Assembly: GCA_020912385.1 (NCBI GenBank) | Contig: CP087206.1 | Coordinates: 3,348,001-3,412,000 of the forward strand | From: Neofusicoccum parvum | Taxonomy: Eukaryota > Ascomycota > Dothideomycetes > Botryosphaeriales > Botryosphaeriaceae | Reading direction: 5' to 3' | DNA length: 64,000 bases | In this document: positions 23,556-35,291 of the stretch, piece after piece | Position numbering within the stretch: the first letter of the stretch is position 1 | How the letters are laid out: every line of letters starts with the position of its first letter | Notes under the pieces: generated by a model | What the model saw: only the letters and a program-made list of their open reading frames with translations | Told to the model about the DNA's origin: nothing | Database searches by the model: none | Program-made: the position numbers and the translations under genes

Positions 23556-25349
23556 GGTGCTGGTGCTGGGGTGAAGATTGACGACGCGTAGGCTGATGGT
23601 GGTGGTTGGGGGCGGAGACGGGCGGTGAAGATGGTGGTGCGTGGGTGTTATTTGGAGGGGTGGGTTGCGCTATAGCTGGGGTTTTGGGGGCCGGGGTTCT
23701 ACTTTTCGTCCTTGCTTGTTGCGGTTCGGGGCGACGGTGGGCAGGATGGAGTCGTCTTGTGTATTATGGGCCGGGATGATTCATGAATGTCGAGACGAAA
23801 GATATATGACACGGAGAAGCGTGCGCAGACGGTCGTGTGAGCCGGCTGGGCTGAGACCGGCGTGGTGGTGAGTTACGGTGCAGATTGTCGACGAGGCAAA
23901 CTATAATTAGCATTTCATCTCAGATATGGGGAGGGGAGGCTCTATAGGTGAGCCCACCACGTGGTGCCGCTCCCTTGCCGCCGCCGCGCTCGGCGCGTTC
24001 TAGAATGTCGAGCTCGTCACCGCCCGTCTTATTATGCTTTGCAGCTCGCGGGCTATGACCTGGCATCTTGCGACACCATCCCGGGCGGCGCGAGGGGGCC
24101 TTGGGCGCGGGCTGATATGGCAGCAGCCGCGGAGCCGGCGTCCGCTTCTGTCGCGACGCCCTTCCGTTGCGCAATGGCCGTAGGGCCGAAGGATTAATTG
24201 CTGCGTCCGACGTTGGCAGGCATGGCGGTCCGCATCGGGCGGGTGGAAATCAAAAAGGCGAGTCGCGGGCCACTTTGATTGCGATGCGCCGAGGGGGCAT
24301 TGCTATCGCGGGTGGTCGAGTGGTGGAGTGTTGCCAGCTGGCGGGGCGGTGTCGAAGCGAGCGGTGAGCCGCAATAATGGCGTGCATGCTGCCGCCGCCG
24401 CCGCCGCCGCTGCTGCTCGCATTGCAACGCACCCGCCGTGCGGCCTAGCGCCAGCCGTCCACGCGCATCGGAGGTTTGGGGCGCAGGCGAGCAGCCCCGG
24501 GCCCCGGGATCCGGCTGCGCAGAGAACCACGGGTGCGTGCGCCGTGCAGGCCAGCACCGCCAGTCGCGAGAAATAGACGCTCTTGGGGGCGGCTGCCTCG
24601 CCGCATGCGGAAATATATGCGTGCCATCTTAATTACGCGCCAGATGAAAACCAATCTAAATAAATGAAAGGGCCCGGCCCAGACGTCATACCGCGCCGCC
24701 GACTATGGCGGACGCTGGTCATATTTTCTCCGTGCTTTGATGATCCAGCTCGTGTATGCTTTTGCGATATGCCTTTAGGATTGCGGCCGCTGGTCGATGC
24801 GGCGTCTTAATGGTATAATATGCCCTTTCTTAAGGGCGTTGCTACGTTCGAAGTTGTGTCCCGGTGGGGGTTAACCTTATGGGACCGCCTGCGTGTTCTC
24901 TTTTCTGCGAGACGTGTTGCTGGAACTGGCATCGCCGCCGGAAAGCTCGGTGGTGAGAAGGTTTGCCAACGGGGACGTGCGTGGTGGCAGACGTCCAAGT
25001 AGAGCGACGCCTGCGCCGCGTACCCAACCCGCACCGCGGGGAACAACAAGACTCGCCATGGGACATGGTCGCCAGTCTCTCTCATGTGCGTGGTCGCCGT
25101 TGACGTGGAGAGGTTCTCGATTTCTGCATGCAGATACAGCGTGTGGTACGCTTAGCATCACACACCACATTGTCAACACTACACCGAACGTCGTATCCAT
25201 ACATCCACTTGCTACGAGTCAAGCCCATACCGTTTCTTTCCACCACATCCGCATACCAAGGCTCAAGGCCTCCCAGGTTGCAATGGCCACATACCACACC
25301 TACCATTGAATCAGAATAATCAAGAAGAAAGAGGGGGGAAAGTCAAAGG
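23556..25349. other. Intergenic region with a GCC/GCT microsatellite
   Basis: 1.8 kb of 3' flank shared by two convergent genes (C2H2 regulator and oxygenase). It holds the compound trinucleotide run at 24391-24417. Overlapping frames of 60-140 codons have no family features. The last ~350 bases are less GC-rich. No RNA gene or transposon terminus was seen. Confidence 0.45.
24391..24417. repeat. Compound microsatellite (GCC)6(GCT)3
   Basis: Six GCC units run directly into three GCT units in noncoding DNA. A similar compound run occurs at 30441-30479. Confidence 0.85.
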
Positions 25350-26788
25350 TCAAGCAACAGCCACGGCCGGCGCGCTCTTCAAGTCCGACGCGGCCTTCGC
25401 CCTCTCCTCCTCCTCCTTCCTCCGCATCTCCTCCTTCCACTTCTCGGCCCTGCCGTAGCTCTCCTTGTAGCTGCCGCCCACGGCCTCCTCGACCGTGATG
25501 GGCGGGTACTTGGGAGCCTCGGCCTCGCTGGCCCGGCAGTTGGGCAGGCACTCGATCACGTAGTCCGGGTTGCCGCTGAAGAAGACGGGGATGCTGTAGC
25601 GCTCGCGCCCCGACTTGTTGATGACCCGGTGCGTGTTGGAGATGTACTTGTCGTTGGTCCAGCGCATCATGAGGTTGCCTGGGAGGAGGGGGAGGCGAGG
25701 TCAGTGGGGGATGCGGGAAGGGGGAGGCGAGCGAGGCCGGTGAGAAAGGAAGAGGCCGTGGACTTACCGAGGTTGACGACGAAGGCGCCCTTGATTGGCA
25801 TGACCTGTGGTGGCAGAGTGAGTAACGAGAAGAGCAGGACGGACAGGGCAGGGTCACGCACGTCAAACCACTGCTCCACTTCCTTGTCCCACACCTGCAG
25901 CCCGTCCACCTCGTCCTGCAGCAGCAGCGTCACGGCCCCGAAATCCGTGTGCGCGCCAATGCCCCTCATCAGCTTCTCCTCGCCGTCCCCCTTCTCGGTC
26001 GGCGGGTAGTGCAGCAGCCTCATCGTCGCCACCGCATCCTGGGAAAACTCGCGGAAGTAGTCCTCGGGGAGGTCGAGGCAGAGTGCAATTACTTTCAGGA
26101 TGTCCTTTGCCAGCGCGACGACGGAGTAGTAGTAGTCCAGGCACGTGCGCTTGAAGTCCTCGACGTCATGCACGGTGCCGGAAGACGGCCACTGGTTGGG
26201 CCCGGAGTTGAGCTTCTTGTTGATGAAGTACCTGGGACCGATTAGCTGGGTTTGCTTATGATTTTGTCTGAGGTGGGGGTTGGGAGGGCGTACGGGTGCG
26301 TGACAGGGATCTCGTCGCCGACGTAGAAACCTTCTTTGAGCTCGGGTAGCGTGCCTTCTTCCAGGATTTGCGAGCGGAGGAGCTCGTAGCCTCGGTTCCA
26401 GGTGTTGAGCTCTTTGGACGTGTGAGGTGTCAGCGGGCTGCCCGTGAGACTTCAAGCCATGCGTCGAATCTTCTCAACACCTCCAAAGCCTTTGTCCACT
26501 GCTCTCCCTCAAGGTACTAATTGATGTTTTTGGGGATGACTGTCTCTTACCTTTTCCAACCTTCTTTTTCTCTTCCAGCGGCAGGTCGAAGAATTTCTTG
26601 TTCCAGGCCATCACGCGCTCCTGCAGTTCCAGTGGCACCGGGTGGTTCGTGATTTGGAAGAATCCATTGTGCAGGCAGCAATCCCGCACTTGGCTGATGA
26701 GCTCCTGCTTCTTTGCGGGATTGGAGTCGTAAAAGGCGGAAAAGTCGAGGAGAGGAGGGCTGCGCGAGGTATTGGGCTCGTCTGGCAT
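25350..26788 (-). CDS. 2-oxoglutarate/Fe(II)-dependent dioxygenase (isopenicillin N synthase fold)
   Basis: Five exons: 26788-26551, 26411-26294, 26231-25862, 25804-25768 (only 37 bp) and 25678-25350; introns 139, 62, 57 and 89 bp; 363 residues. The N-terminal DIOX_N block is present ([16 protein letters not shown]). The iron triad is His213 and Asp215 in [14 protein letters not shown] and His271 in [11 protein letters not shown]; Arg281 in [10 protein letters not shown] would bind the 2-oxoglutarate carboxylate. Joins restore IPVTHPYFINKK and [19 protein letters not shown], the family text. Members hydroxylate or desaturate small molecules, often in secondary metabolism or hormone/flavonoid breakdown; no substrate can be assigned. 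A shared 777-bp promoter with the MFS carrier hints at a joint role. Confidence 0.93.
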
Positions 26789-27565
26789 GTTGATGGATAG
26801 ATTGGGAAAGCGTGTACACGTATTCAGAGTGTATATGCAGTGCGACAGCAGATGTACGCTCCCGCTTTCGGCGTGCAGGTATGAATGCTCAGCTGAAAGA
26901 CAGAGGCTGTGGATCCGCTACGATATATCAGTCTGGCGAACAATGGGCTGCAGAGTCCACTTTGGGCCATCCGTCCCAGCTGGACGATGGCACCACTCTC
27001 TCCACCATCCCAACCCCAACCAGGGCGGCTCGCTTATCTAAGCATCCTCACGGGCGCGACGCCTCCGCTTTTTTTTCCCCCGCACGCTAGCGAAAGTGGG
27101 ATGAACCCCCCATCCTTGATAAACCACGTCGCATGGGAACACTACCCTAGTATCGTTTATCAGCCGCCGCCGATAAGCCCCGGTCGATACTTGCCAGTAT
27201 CGCAGTTGCCGTGTATCAGAACAGTGAGTGCACGCCCGTTGAGGCCAATGATGGACAGCTGCTTCTCTGCGAGGCTGGACAGCCGCTGCGGAAGTGTCGG
27301 ATGCAGCGAGCAGCGCAGCGATGGCATTGGCTCTGTCGTCCGAGGAGTATCACAGCTAACCGCATCCGGTAACCACGTTGTAGCACTGTCAGCGCAGAAC
27401 GCGCGCTCGTCCTGGCTGCGTGCCCAAGGCTTGGCTGCGTGAGCATGGGGACTGCGTCCTAGTGCACTGTTATACATATCCCACCAGCCTTTTCTCCTGA
27501 CGTCTGGAGACGGCATTCCTGTTAGTCCTGCCTCTGCCCCCTCCACCTCCTGTCGCCGCTCAGCA
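26789..27565. promoter_or_regulatory. Divergent promoter, oxygenase / MFS carrier
   Basis: 777 bases between the two start codons. WGATAR matches occur near 27036 (as TTATCT) and 27119 (TGATAA). A TATA-like GTTATACATA lies about 90 bases before the carrier start. The motifs are short enough to arise by chance. Confidence 0.4.
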
Positions 27566-29441
27566 ATGTCGTCTGAAGACATCAAGGACGAGAAGGGCCA
27601 CGAGCCTACGGCGGCCACGCTGGCCAAGAGCAGCTCCTATGGCGAGGGCGTCGTGCAGGCCATTGACGACCCTACCGTCCGCGACTTCTACGGCAACTGC
27701 CTGAGCGACTCGTACAGACTGAAGTCGGAGCTCGTCAGTAAGCACCTGACAGAGATCGGGATGGGCAAGTAAGCACACCCGCGCCCCGCCCCTGCAGCCA
27801 CACTGCTCACGCGCCACGGCCCTGCAGGTACCAATGGATCCTCTTCGTCGTCACCGGCTTCGGCTGGATCACCGACAACTTCTGGAGCCAGGGCATCAGC
27901 ACCGTGCAGCCGGCCATGGCGCTCGAGTTCAGCGACATCACCAAGCGCAGCTACAGCTCGGTGGCGTACTACATCGGCCTCATCCTGGGCGCGTCCTTCT
28001 GGGGCATCTCCGCCGACTTCATTGGCCGCAAGCCGGCATTCAACGCCACGATTCTGTACGGCGGCATCTTCGCCTGCGCTGTGGCCGGCGCGCAGAACTT
28101 CATCGCCTTCAGCGCCATCTGGGCGGTCATCGGCACGGCCGCGGGCGGCAACGTCCCCGTGGACTCGATGATCTTCCTGGAGTTCGTGCCCGAGAGCCAC
28201 CAGTGGCTGCTGACGGCGCTGTCGGCATGGTGGAACTTCGGGCAGGTCATTGTGTCGCTGATCGGATGGGTGTTCCTGGCTAACTACTCGTGCCCCACCG
28301 GCTCCGACTACACGACCTGCTCGCGGAGCGAGAACATGGGCTGGTAAGCAACCCACCGCACCGATGCCAGACGGCCGGCTGACACCACGCAGGCGCTACA
28401 CCATGATCACGCTGGGGGCGCTCGCCATCGCCTTCGGCATCATCCGCATCTTTGTCTTCAAGATGCCCGAGAGCCCGCGCTATCTGCTGTCCAAGGGCCG
28501 CGATGCCGAGGCTGTCGACGCCGTCAACTACATCGCGCGGTTCAACGGGAAGCCCGAGACGCTGACGCTGGCCATGCTCGAGGACATCGACGCCACCCTC
28601 GGCCTGGCCTCGACCGACTCGGACGCCAAGAAGGGCCTGTCGCACCGCGAGATCATCAAGGAGAACCTCAAGGACTACAAGGGCATCAACTACAAGAACC
28701 TGTTCGCGACCCGCAAGTTCGCCCTCCACACCAGCCTGACCTGGCTGATCTGGCTGACCATCGGTGAGTCACTTCCCCTGAGCCCACACACGCATGCATA
28801 TACATGCAAGCTAACGTCTTCTTCTAGGCATCGCCTACCCCCTCTACTTCGGCTTTCTCCCGTCCTACCTCGAGACCAAATTCACTACCACCACCTCGCT
28901 CTACAAGACGTACCGCAACTACTGCATCGTCTCGTCCGTCGGCGTCATCGGCCCCGTCGCGGCCGGCTTCCTGGTCGAGACGCGCTTCGGCCGCCGGTGG
29001 ATGATGGGCATCTCCGCCGTGCTGACCGGCGTCTTCCTGTTCGCCTACACCTCGGCCCGCACCGAGACGCAGAACCTGGCCTTCGAGTGCGTCACGTCCA
29101 TCCTCGGGAACTTTGGTGAGTTTCTCTCTTTCTTTCTTTTTTAAGCTCCAATCAGTCCCCCACTCCCCTCTTTGGCAGACCCGCAAGCTAACCTGCGTGC
29201 CCGCAAAGAATACGCCGTCATGTACGCCTTCACGCCCGAGTCCTTCCCGGGCCCCCTGCGCGGCACCGGGACCGGCACGGCGGCCACGCTGCTGCGCTTC
29301 GGCGGGCTGTGCGCCAGCTTGATCTCGGCGAACGTGGGCTTCTCGACCGTGCCGATCTACGTGAGCGCGGCGCTGTGGGTGTGCGTGGGCGTGTCGTGCT
29401 TCGGGCTGCCGTTCGAGACGCATGGACACGCTGCCGTTTGA
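27566..29441 (+). CDS. MFS carrier of the sugar/SV2/NiaP-like type
   Basis: Five exons: 27566-27768, 27828-28343, 28393-28763, 28828-29115 and 29209-29441; introns 49-93 bp; 536 residues. About 12 membrane segments. Signature loops: GISADFIGRKPAFN between TM2 and TM3, GGNVPVDSMIFLEFVPES (the charged NxPVD motif of SV2/NiaP-like carriers), MPESPRYLLSKG after TM6, and MYAFTPESFPGPLRGTGTG after TM10. Carriers of this kind move small organic acids, nicotinate-like compounds or sugars; the substrate is unknown. For the last intron an earlier in-frame acceptor (29178) would insert ten residues; I preferred 29208 because GCTAAC sits ~17 bases upstream of it and the join gives GNFEYAVMYAFTPE. Confidence 0.92.
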
Positions 29442-29743
29442 GGTGCGGGTTGGGGTACATACGGTTCTGCGGTGGCTGTTGAGTTTGTTGGCTGGAAGAG
29501 GGGGAGGTGTGTTTGAGGTTGTGTATGTGTGTCGTGATGCACTTGGAATAGATGCGGCAAGGGGCTTGCGGGGCGAAAAATCAAAACTCTTTCTCTGTTG
29601 GCACAACCCGTCCAGACGTCTGGGCCTCTGATGTCAGTGAGAGGAAACCAACGTGAAAAGTATAACCCAACGCCATGACACATCTGATCTTGATCACAAG
29701 CAACACGCCTGTAAAGACTACAGGAGGGTCCTTCCAAACCCAC

Positions 29744-30070
29744 TCAGCGAACCTCGAATAAAACTCGTTCCTTGCTCCAAAATTCAGTGGTCGAAAAAAA
29801 GTGCCAGGGCAGCCATTGCATCGGCCATTGGTCATCTCTATCCACCACCAGATGCCTCGCCAGTCCAGGATCGCTGTACTCGAGAAACGGCGAGCGTTCC
29901 TCGTCAATATCCGTATCGTTGTCATAGTTATTCGGCCGCACCTCGAAACGCTTGCACAGCACGATCCCAGAGCAGGGTGCTATCGGCTTGCCGCTTACTG
30001 CATCGCCAGCTTCCAGCACGATTCCATTGCCCAGCCGTCGTCGAGTAACAGATACTCTGGCACCTAACAA
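29744..30070 (-). CDS. Doubtful reading frame, possible orphan or gene remnant
   Basis: A minus-strand frame of about 108 codons with no ATG at its start. It contains YDNDTDIDEERSPFLEYSD and WLPWHFFSTTEFWSKERV, which look more protein-like than other frames in this gap. No family is recognised. The frame is open about 80 bases further upstream to a TGA but without an ATG, so if real it needs an upstream exon or is a decayed fragment. Confidence 0.2.
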   Translation of the reverse strand: MLGARVSVTRRRLGNGIVLEAGDAVSGKPIAPCSGIVLCKRFEVRPNNYDNDTDIDEERSPFLEYSDPGLARHLVVDRDDQWPMQWLPWHFFSTTEFWSKERVLFEVR

Positions 30071-30440
30071 TGCCGTTAAACCGGGTCTAGCACGCCGTCC
30101 GTTCGGCAGTCCAGGTGGAGCAGAGTCCCTTGAATCGCGGCCACGCCGTCTTCACCAACTCCCGCAAACCCCGGCCCAAACAACCGAACGCCGAGGAAAA
30201 GGATGAGGACGAGGAGCTCGCCATCCCACCCACCTTCAGCATCGACACTTCCAAATTTGACAGTCCCCCCAAAGAAAATTCTCCGCGGCGCAACTCTCCA
30301 CTCCCATCTCCCTGTCCACTCCTCCACTAACAAACAGCGCAGGCACCCTCAACCCTTCCATCGCCTGTTCTTGCCCTCACTCTTATCACCAGCTTTTCCA
30401 CCGCCACGCACCCCTTACCGCCGTCTCAAACACATACCCC

Positions 30441-30479
30441 GCCGCCGCCGCCGCCGCCGCCGCCGCTGCTGCTGCTGCC
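30441..30479. repeat. Compound microsatellite (GCC)8(GCT)4(GCC)1
   Basis: Eight GCC units, four GCT units and a final GCC in noncoding DNA between convergent genes. Same architecture as the run at 24391-24417. Confidence 0.85.
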
Positions 30480-30998
30480 GCCTCCCTACTCCCCTCACCC
30501 GCCACCACGAACGCAGGCCACCCCAACGCCTCGGAGGGAGGCTGACTTTCAGGTCTTCGAACGTCGCGTGGGTGGGCGTAGATCTCCGCGTGTTGTCCAT
30601 GTGGTTAGGATTTCTTGCCGGCTGCGGTCTTTTGGTTGGTGACTGCGCTTCTCCTTTTACTGCTGCCACTGCTTCAGAACTCACTGATCATGGCTGCGAT
30701 CAATGTTGACCGTGAAATGAGGACCGCTAGTTAATCTGAACAGATCAGTAACAGTACAATGTGAACCGCCTTTTCATTTTGTAAGTATTAACCAAATGGC
30801 TGGGAAAGGAAGAAGTCGGTGTTCGTAATGTTTGTAGAGCATAGTAGCTTTTCTGATCCGTCTCGTAGCAGAGTGAAAGTCAGACCGGTCAGATTGCAAG
30901 AAATTATCTCGTCAACAACGCCTCCCATATATCATGAGCATCTTCGCCGCCACTTCATCACCACCCCCCTCCACCCCTCTCACTCGTCTCAACCCCAC

Positions 30999-33547
30999 TC
31001 ACACGATACTGTCCGTCTCGTAGTACGGCTCGTTCGGGTCAAACGGAAACTTCCTGATCACCACGTCTCCGGTGTAGGCGTACAGATTCGGCTCCGTCGA
31101 CGCGAGGTGCACGTCGCAGGTCGGCTGGGTCTGGCCGAACGACTCGACGTGCGTCGTGTTGCCGCCGTCGTAGTCGATGCGCACCATGTTGACGGTCTGG
31201 CGGCTGGGGTCGCCGGGCAGGTAGTTGAGCGGCAGGATGTGCAGGCCCGAGTGCGCGGTGGTGAAGACGGTGTTGGGGAGGTCGCCTGTCGAGGTTTTTC
31301 CCTGTCAGCGACTCCTCTGGAAAGATAGGGGGGAGAGGGGGGGAACGCAGAACTTACCGGTGTGCGGGACGTGGTGCATGCCCAGGTTGAACCAGATGAC
31401 CAGGTCCTCCTGCACGAGCGGCTCGCCGTCGAAGAAGGCGTCGAAGTCGACCAGCGGGTCGTGCACGTCCTGGGTGTTGCGGGGGTGGGCGGAGCGCGGC
31501 TCGGTGTCCTTCTGGCGGGTGACGTAGAGGTCGTGGCCGGCCCAGTTGGCGGCGTTGGCGAGGTTGCTGCTGTCCTCGACGGTCAGGTGGATCGTGCCCG
31601 ACGACGGCATGATGCGGTAGCCGCGCGGCTCGCCGTACGCGTTGGTGGCGTTGAGGTTGGCGACCGTGTACTCGGTCGCCCCGTTGGCCGGCCACATGAG
31701 CTTGCCGTCGTCCTCGCTCGCGACCATCGAGCGCGCGAGCTTCATGGTGTTGCGCGCCTTGCCTTTGGACCAGGGGTACACCTCGGCGGTGGGCACGAGC
31801 GTCGTCGTCGTCAGCGTGTTGTCGGTGCCCAGGACGTCCATGTCCAGCTTGAAGTTCAGGACGTGGTCGTGCATCGAGCCGGACAGGGCGTCGTGGATCT
31901 GGAAGCCGTAGTCGCCGTTGTGCGCCCAGTAGGCCGACTGGATGTAGCCGGACGCACGCACTTCCACGTGGAGACTGCCGTCCATGTAGAAGCTGTAGGA
32001 GAACATGTAATCGTAGTTGCCGATGGTGCAGATGTTGCGGACGGTGAAGAATACGTTCTTGGTGACACTGACGTACCCCCTTGTGCTGTGACGTTGAATC
32101 GGATAGTCGGCAGTGCTCTCAAACAGGCAGATACTGTCAACATGTGTGTGCGTCGTCTCGTCAGTGTAGTAGGTGCTGTTCAGGTATGTGGCATACGCAG
32201 GGCAGTCGTATCCAGGAACAAGCTGGAAGCTGTAAGGTCCAAAGCCATAGAAGCTGTCCAGATAGGCGGTGCCGGACTGAATGGGATCGTTTCCAGCGTA
32301 ATGTGCAAGCGCCTCTTGGAGGCCAAGCTCATAGATGATGCGCTCACCCTTGTATTTGATGTCGAAGATGCTCATGCCAGTGTCGCGGGTGAAGGCAATG
32401 TAGAACTCAAAGTCCATCCACTTGACGTATCTTTCCGCCTCATCCACAAAATACCTGGAGCCCATGGGAGCCACAGGAACCGGAGGTGATAGGGTGTCAA
32501 GCTCTGGGACTTCTCCCTGCTGGTCTGTAGCGGCCCAAGAACCTCCCACGTTCGGCTTCAGCTTCTCAAACCCAGGAGAAGAGAAGGCGGTCCGGAATTC
32601 CTCGGTCGTGGTGTAGAATTCGTTGTTGTAGAGCCAGCCTTCAAACGTCCACAAACTTGGGTCTCTTCCTGTGATATTACCGGAAAAATAGAGGCCGAGT
32701 GGAAGGAGCGTCTCCTCGTCAAAATTGTCCGTCGCGTATCCCCAGAACTGATACCAATGAATAATGCCGTCGTCCTGCCACAGAGGATCCTGCTCCCACA
32801 CATCGGCAACGTCGTCATCCTTGCCCAGAACGGTGCCACCCCAGAGCTCCTGGGTGATGTCGGTAATGGAGGCAGTGATATTCAGGACCCAGTTAGTGTA
32901 AATGCTGTCGTAGTCAGCATCAAGATTCCGGATCCTGCCGGCTGACTTTCTCGTAAAAGGGTAGTCCAAAGGCTCATAGTGGGTGGTTCCGTTCTTGATG
33001 GGCAACGGGCCGACGAGGAGATCCTCGTAGTACGGGTTCTCGGTTGCTCGATTGTCGAGAACGACGTGAGCATAGCGCTGAGGGGCTGCGGCGCCGTTGT
33101 CGATATATGCCAGTGAATCCGTTTTATTCGGAATCATTAGCTCCACCAGAACCTGGAGCAGAGTCAGAACAGAGAAGCTCATTGAGCAGATAGGCACGGC
33201 AAGCATACAATTGAATTATCCCATTCCCCAGCTTTGTCCGAGACGGTGAGATTAAGTGATGACTGATCAAATAGCCAGGCAGTAACAGCCGCGGCCTCGG
33301 GGTCGGTGAGACCTGCCCAAATGTTTGACTTTGGGGCGGCGATCGATTGGGCAACCGGTGAGGCGCATGACGAACCGGTGGTCTGACGCTTCATGCGGTG
33401 GTGGGCACCTCCTCTGTGGTTGTGGTTCTTCCTCATGAAGGCTGAGTTGGACTTGGGCATCGGCCTGGACGAAACGAGGCCCACATGACTGCCGAGAAGA
33501 GAGAGAACGGCAAGGCTGGAAGCCAGGCCGGAGAAGGAGGTCTTCAT
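30999..33547 (-). CDS. Secreted copper amine oxidase (TPQ enzyme)
   Basis: Three exons, 33547-33209, 33152-31358 and 31285-30999, introns 56 and 72 bp, 806 residues. It should oxidise primary amines to aldehydes with release of ammonia and hydrogen peroxide. A signal peptide is evident (MKTSFSGLASSLAVLSLLG ...), so it is extracellular or secretory. Tyr493 in CTIGNYDYMFS matches the T-x-x-N-Y-D/E site that becomes the TPQ cofactor. Asp412 in AYLDSFYGFG is the likely catalytic base. Copper ligands are His541 and His543 (MHDHVLNF) and a third His near residue 710 in HHVPHTGDLPNT, which the last splice rebuilds. Several N-x-S/T sites fit secretion. The length is larger than peroxisomal fungal amine oxidases (~670), as in the secreted subgroup. 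Confidence 0.94.
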
Positions 33548-35291
33548 GGTGTCGGTGGTGAGGAACAAGCACAGGACGTAAGGGTACGTACTCCCTTTAT
33601 TTTATATCCCGGGCCCGCTCAATTGATCCGTCCATTGCCTTTTTTTGTTTGATCGGACTATTTTCTATTCCGAGACGGCGAAACGGTCAAGGGTCTTACG
33701 TGTTCGCCATTGGTCAAGGCACGACAATAGTGGTGACAGACGGCAGAGAAGCAGACAGGAAATCGGTTGAAGCCCACTCTTGTTGAGATAACGGCGCGTC
33801 GGGGCATCCGGAGCCGCACTTCTCCGGACGATAGTAGCTGCAGGCAATGGATTTGCGCAGGGAAGAAGCGGTAGCACTGCGGGGTCTCGGCTGGGTAGGT
33901 GCGATTGTGGTGTGGAGAGCGGGCAGCGGGCGGGCAGCCTGCCGGGGCGTGCCGTTATCTCTGCGATGCGGTTGACAGCGATGTTGCACAGATGGCGCGT
34001 TGATGGATTGAGGCAGTCCAGCCGATGATGCGCGCAAAGTGGCACAATTGGGTAGCCGTATCGTCCCCAGCCCCGCCGGCAAGGACACCTCGCAGCCCTC
34101 AAGATGCAGATGTTCTTCGCCCGACCCCCGCCGAGTCATGGCGTTGCTCCCATAAGGTTTGATTGAGGTTCGTGTTGTGCGATCCCCTGCAGGCTGCCCA
34201 TCGGAGTCTACGGGCGAGTACGACAGTGAGCGCAGTATCCCTGGTGCATCGTGACAGGTGAGGATGGGATTGACGTGCGAAATTTTCATCCCTCGTGGTA
34301 ACGCGGTGGTGCCGCAACCTTAACGCAGCCGTGTCACGTGGCTGTTTGATCGTCGCGTGTGCTCCTTGCAGCTTTGGAAATGAAGCAAACTCTGCTAAGA
34401 ATAGTGTCCTGCTCTCCCGGCTTTCTGGCGCGACGAGACATGGCGTGGTACATACAAACGAGTACTGGTCTCCGTTTGATGGTCCTGCGTTGATCATCAA
34501 ATTCGTGTCTCTCCAAATCTTACATTTCTCTTATTATTATTTTCATTGTTTTTTTTTTGGCAGTGGCTGCCCACTTACCGACCATCAACAGAATCTGCCT
34601 TGTATGATGGAACAATTGTGGCTCAGCTGTCCGATCCATGCTTTCTGCTTTTCTTTCCTGCGATGGTCCGTATCCCCATGGGACAATTGTGTCGTATGCG
34701 ATCGAGGCTGAATTAGTCTTGATGGTAAGTGCTTACATCGCCGTGATCCTTCAGGCTGTGGGGTGACGTGCGCTTATGGGCCAAGTCTACAAAGCACAAT
34801 CCTTCTGGCTGCACCGGGACGTATGCATTAGTGCGGGACAACGGACTCAATCAGCCTTTGCAAAGCTCCAAGGACTTTCGACTGCAATATCACACAAGCA
34901 AAAGACGGACTGGGAGAGCACCAGGGGCTGCATCCGTGCCAAGCCGGGGACGCCACCAACACTGCGCTGTGCATTCTCAGCCACCGCCGAAGCCTTCCTC
35001 CATCTCAGGCACACCAATCAAAACACCAGCCGCAGTAGTCTCCGCACTCTTGGCATGATGACTGCCACCAGCACCAGCGTCACACAACGGCGCAGCAGCA
35101 TCCTCCGTCCCTTTGCGGCCAAGCTAACCAGGCAGCCATCTATCCGTCTTAGATCTTACACCAAGGACGCGCTCACCAATATGCCGTCTCCCAAAATGCT
35201 GGCCCGTATAAAGCATCCTGTCCTCGCGCAGTCTTTAGAGTAACAATACCCTATCCGACCACCATTGCCTTTCCGGACACACCCCGGGACG
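33548..35291. other. Intergenic region between divergent genes
   Basis: 1.74 kb separating the amine oxidase start (minus) from the beta-lactamase-like start (plus); it must hold both promoters. Frames of 130-190 codons near 33.7-34.5 kb lack motifs. A frame ending at 35243, with an ATG at 35055 or earlier, could encode a small basic peptide, but I see no support beyond the open frame. Confidence 0.4.

Larger units (their letters stand above)
29442..30998. other. Intergenic region between convergent genes
   Basis: 1.56 kb holding the 3' flanks of the MFS carrier and the amine oxidase. It contains one weak reading frame (29744-30070 minus, listed separately) and a GCC/GCT microsatellite at 30441-30479. 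The remaining small frames are Pro/Arg-rich and not convincing. Confidence 0.4.

Noticed and set aside
34776..35243. 155-codon plus frame just before the beta-lactamase-like gene
   Set aside because: The tail (basic, Ser/Arg-rich) could be a small peptide, but only the open frame supports it, and it lies where the promoter and leader should be.
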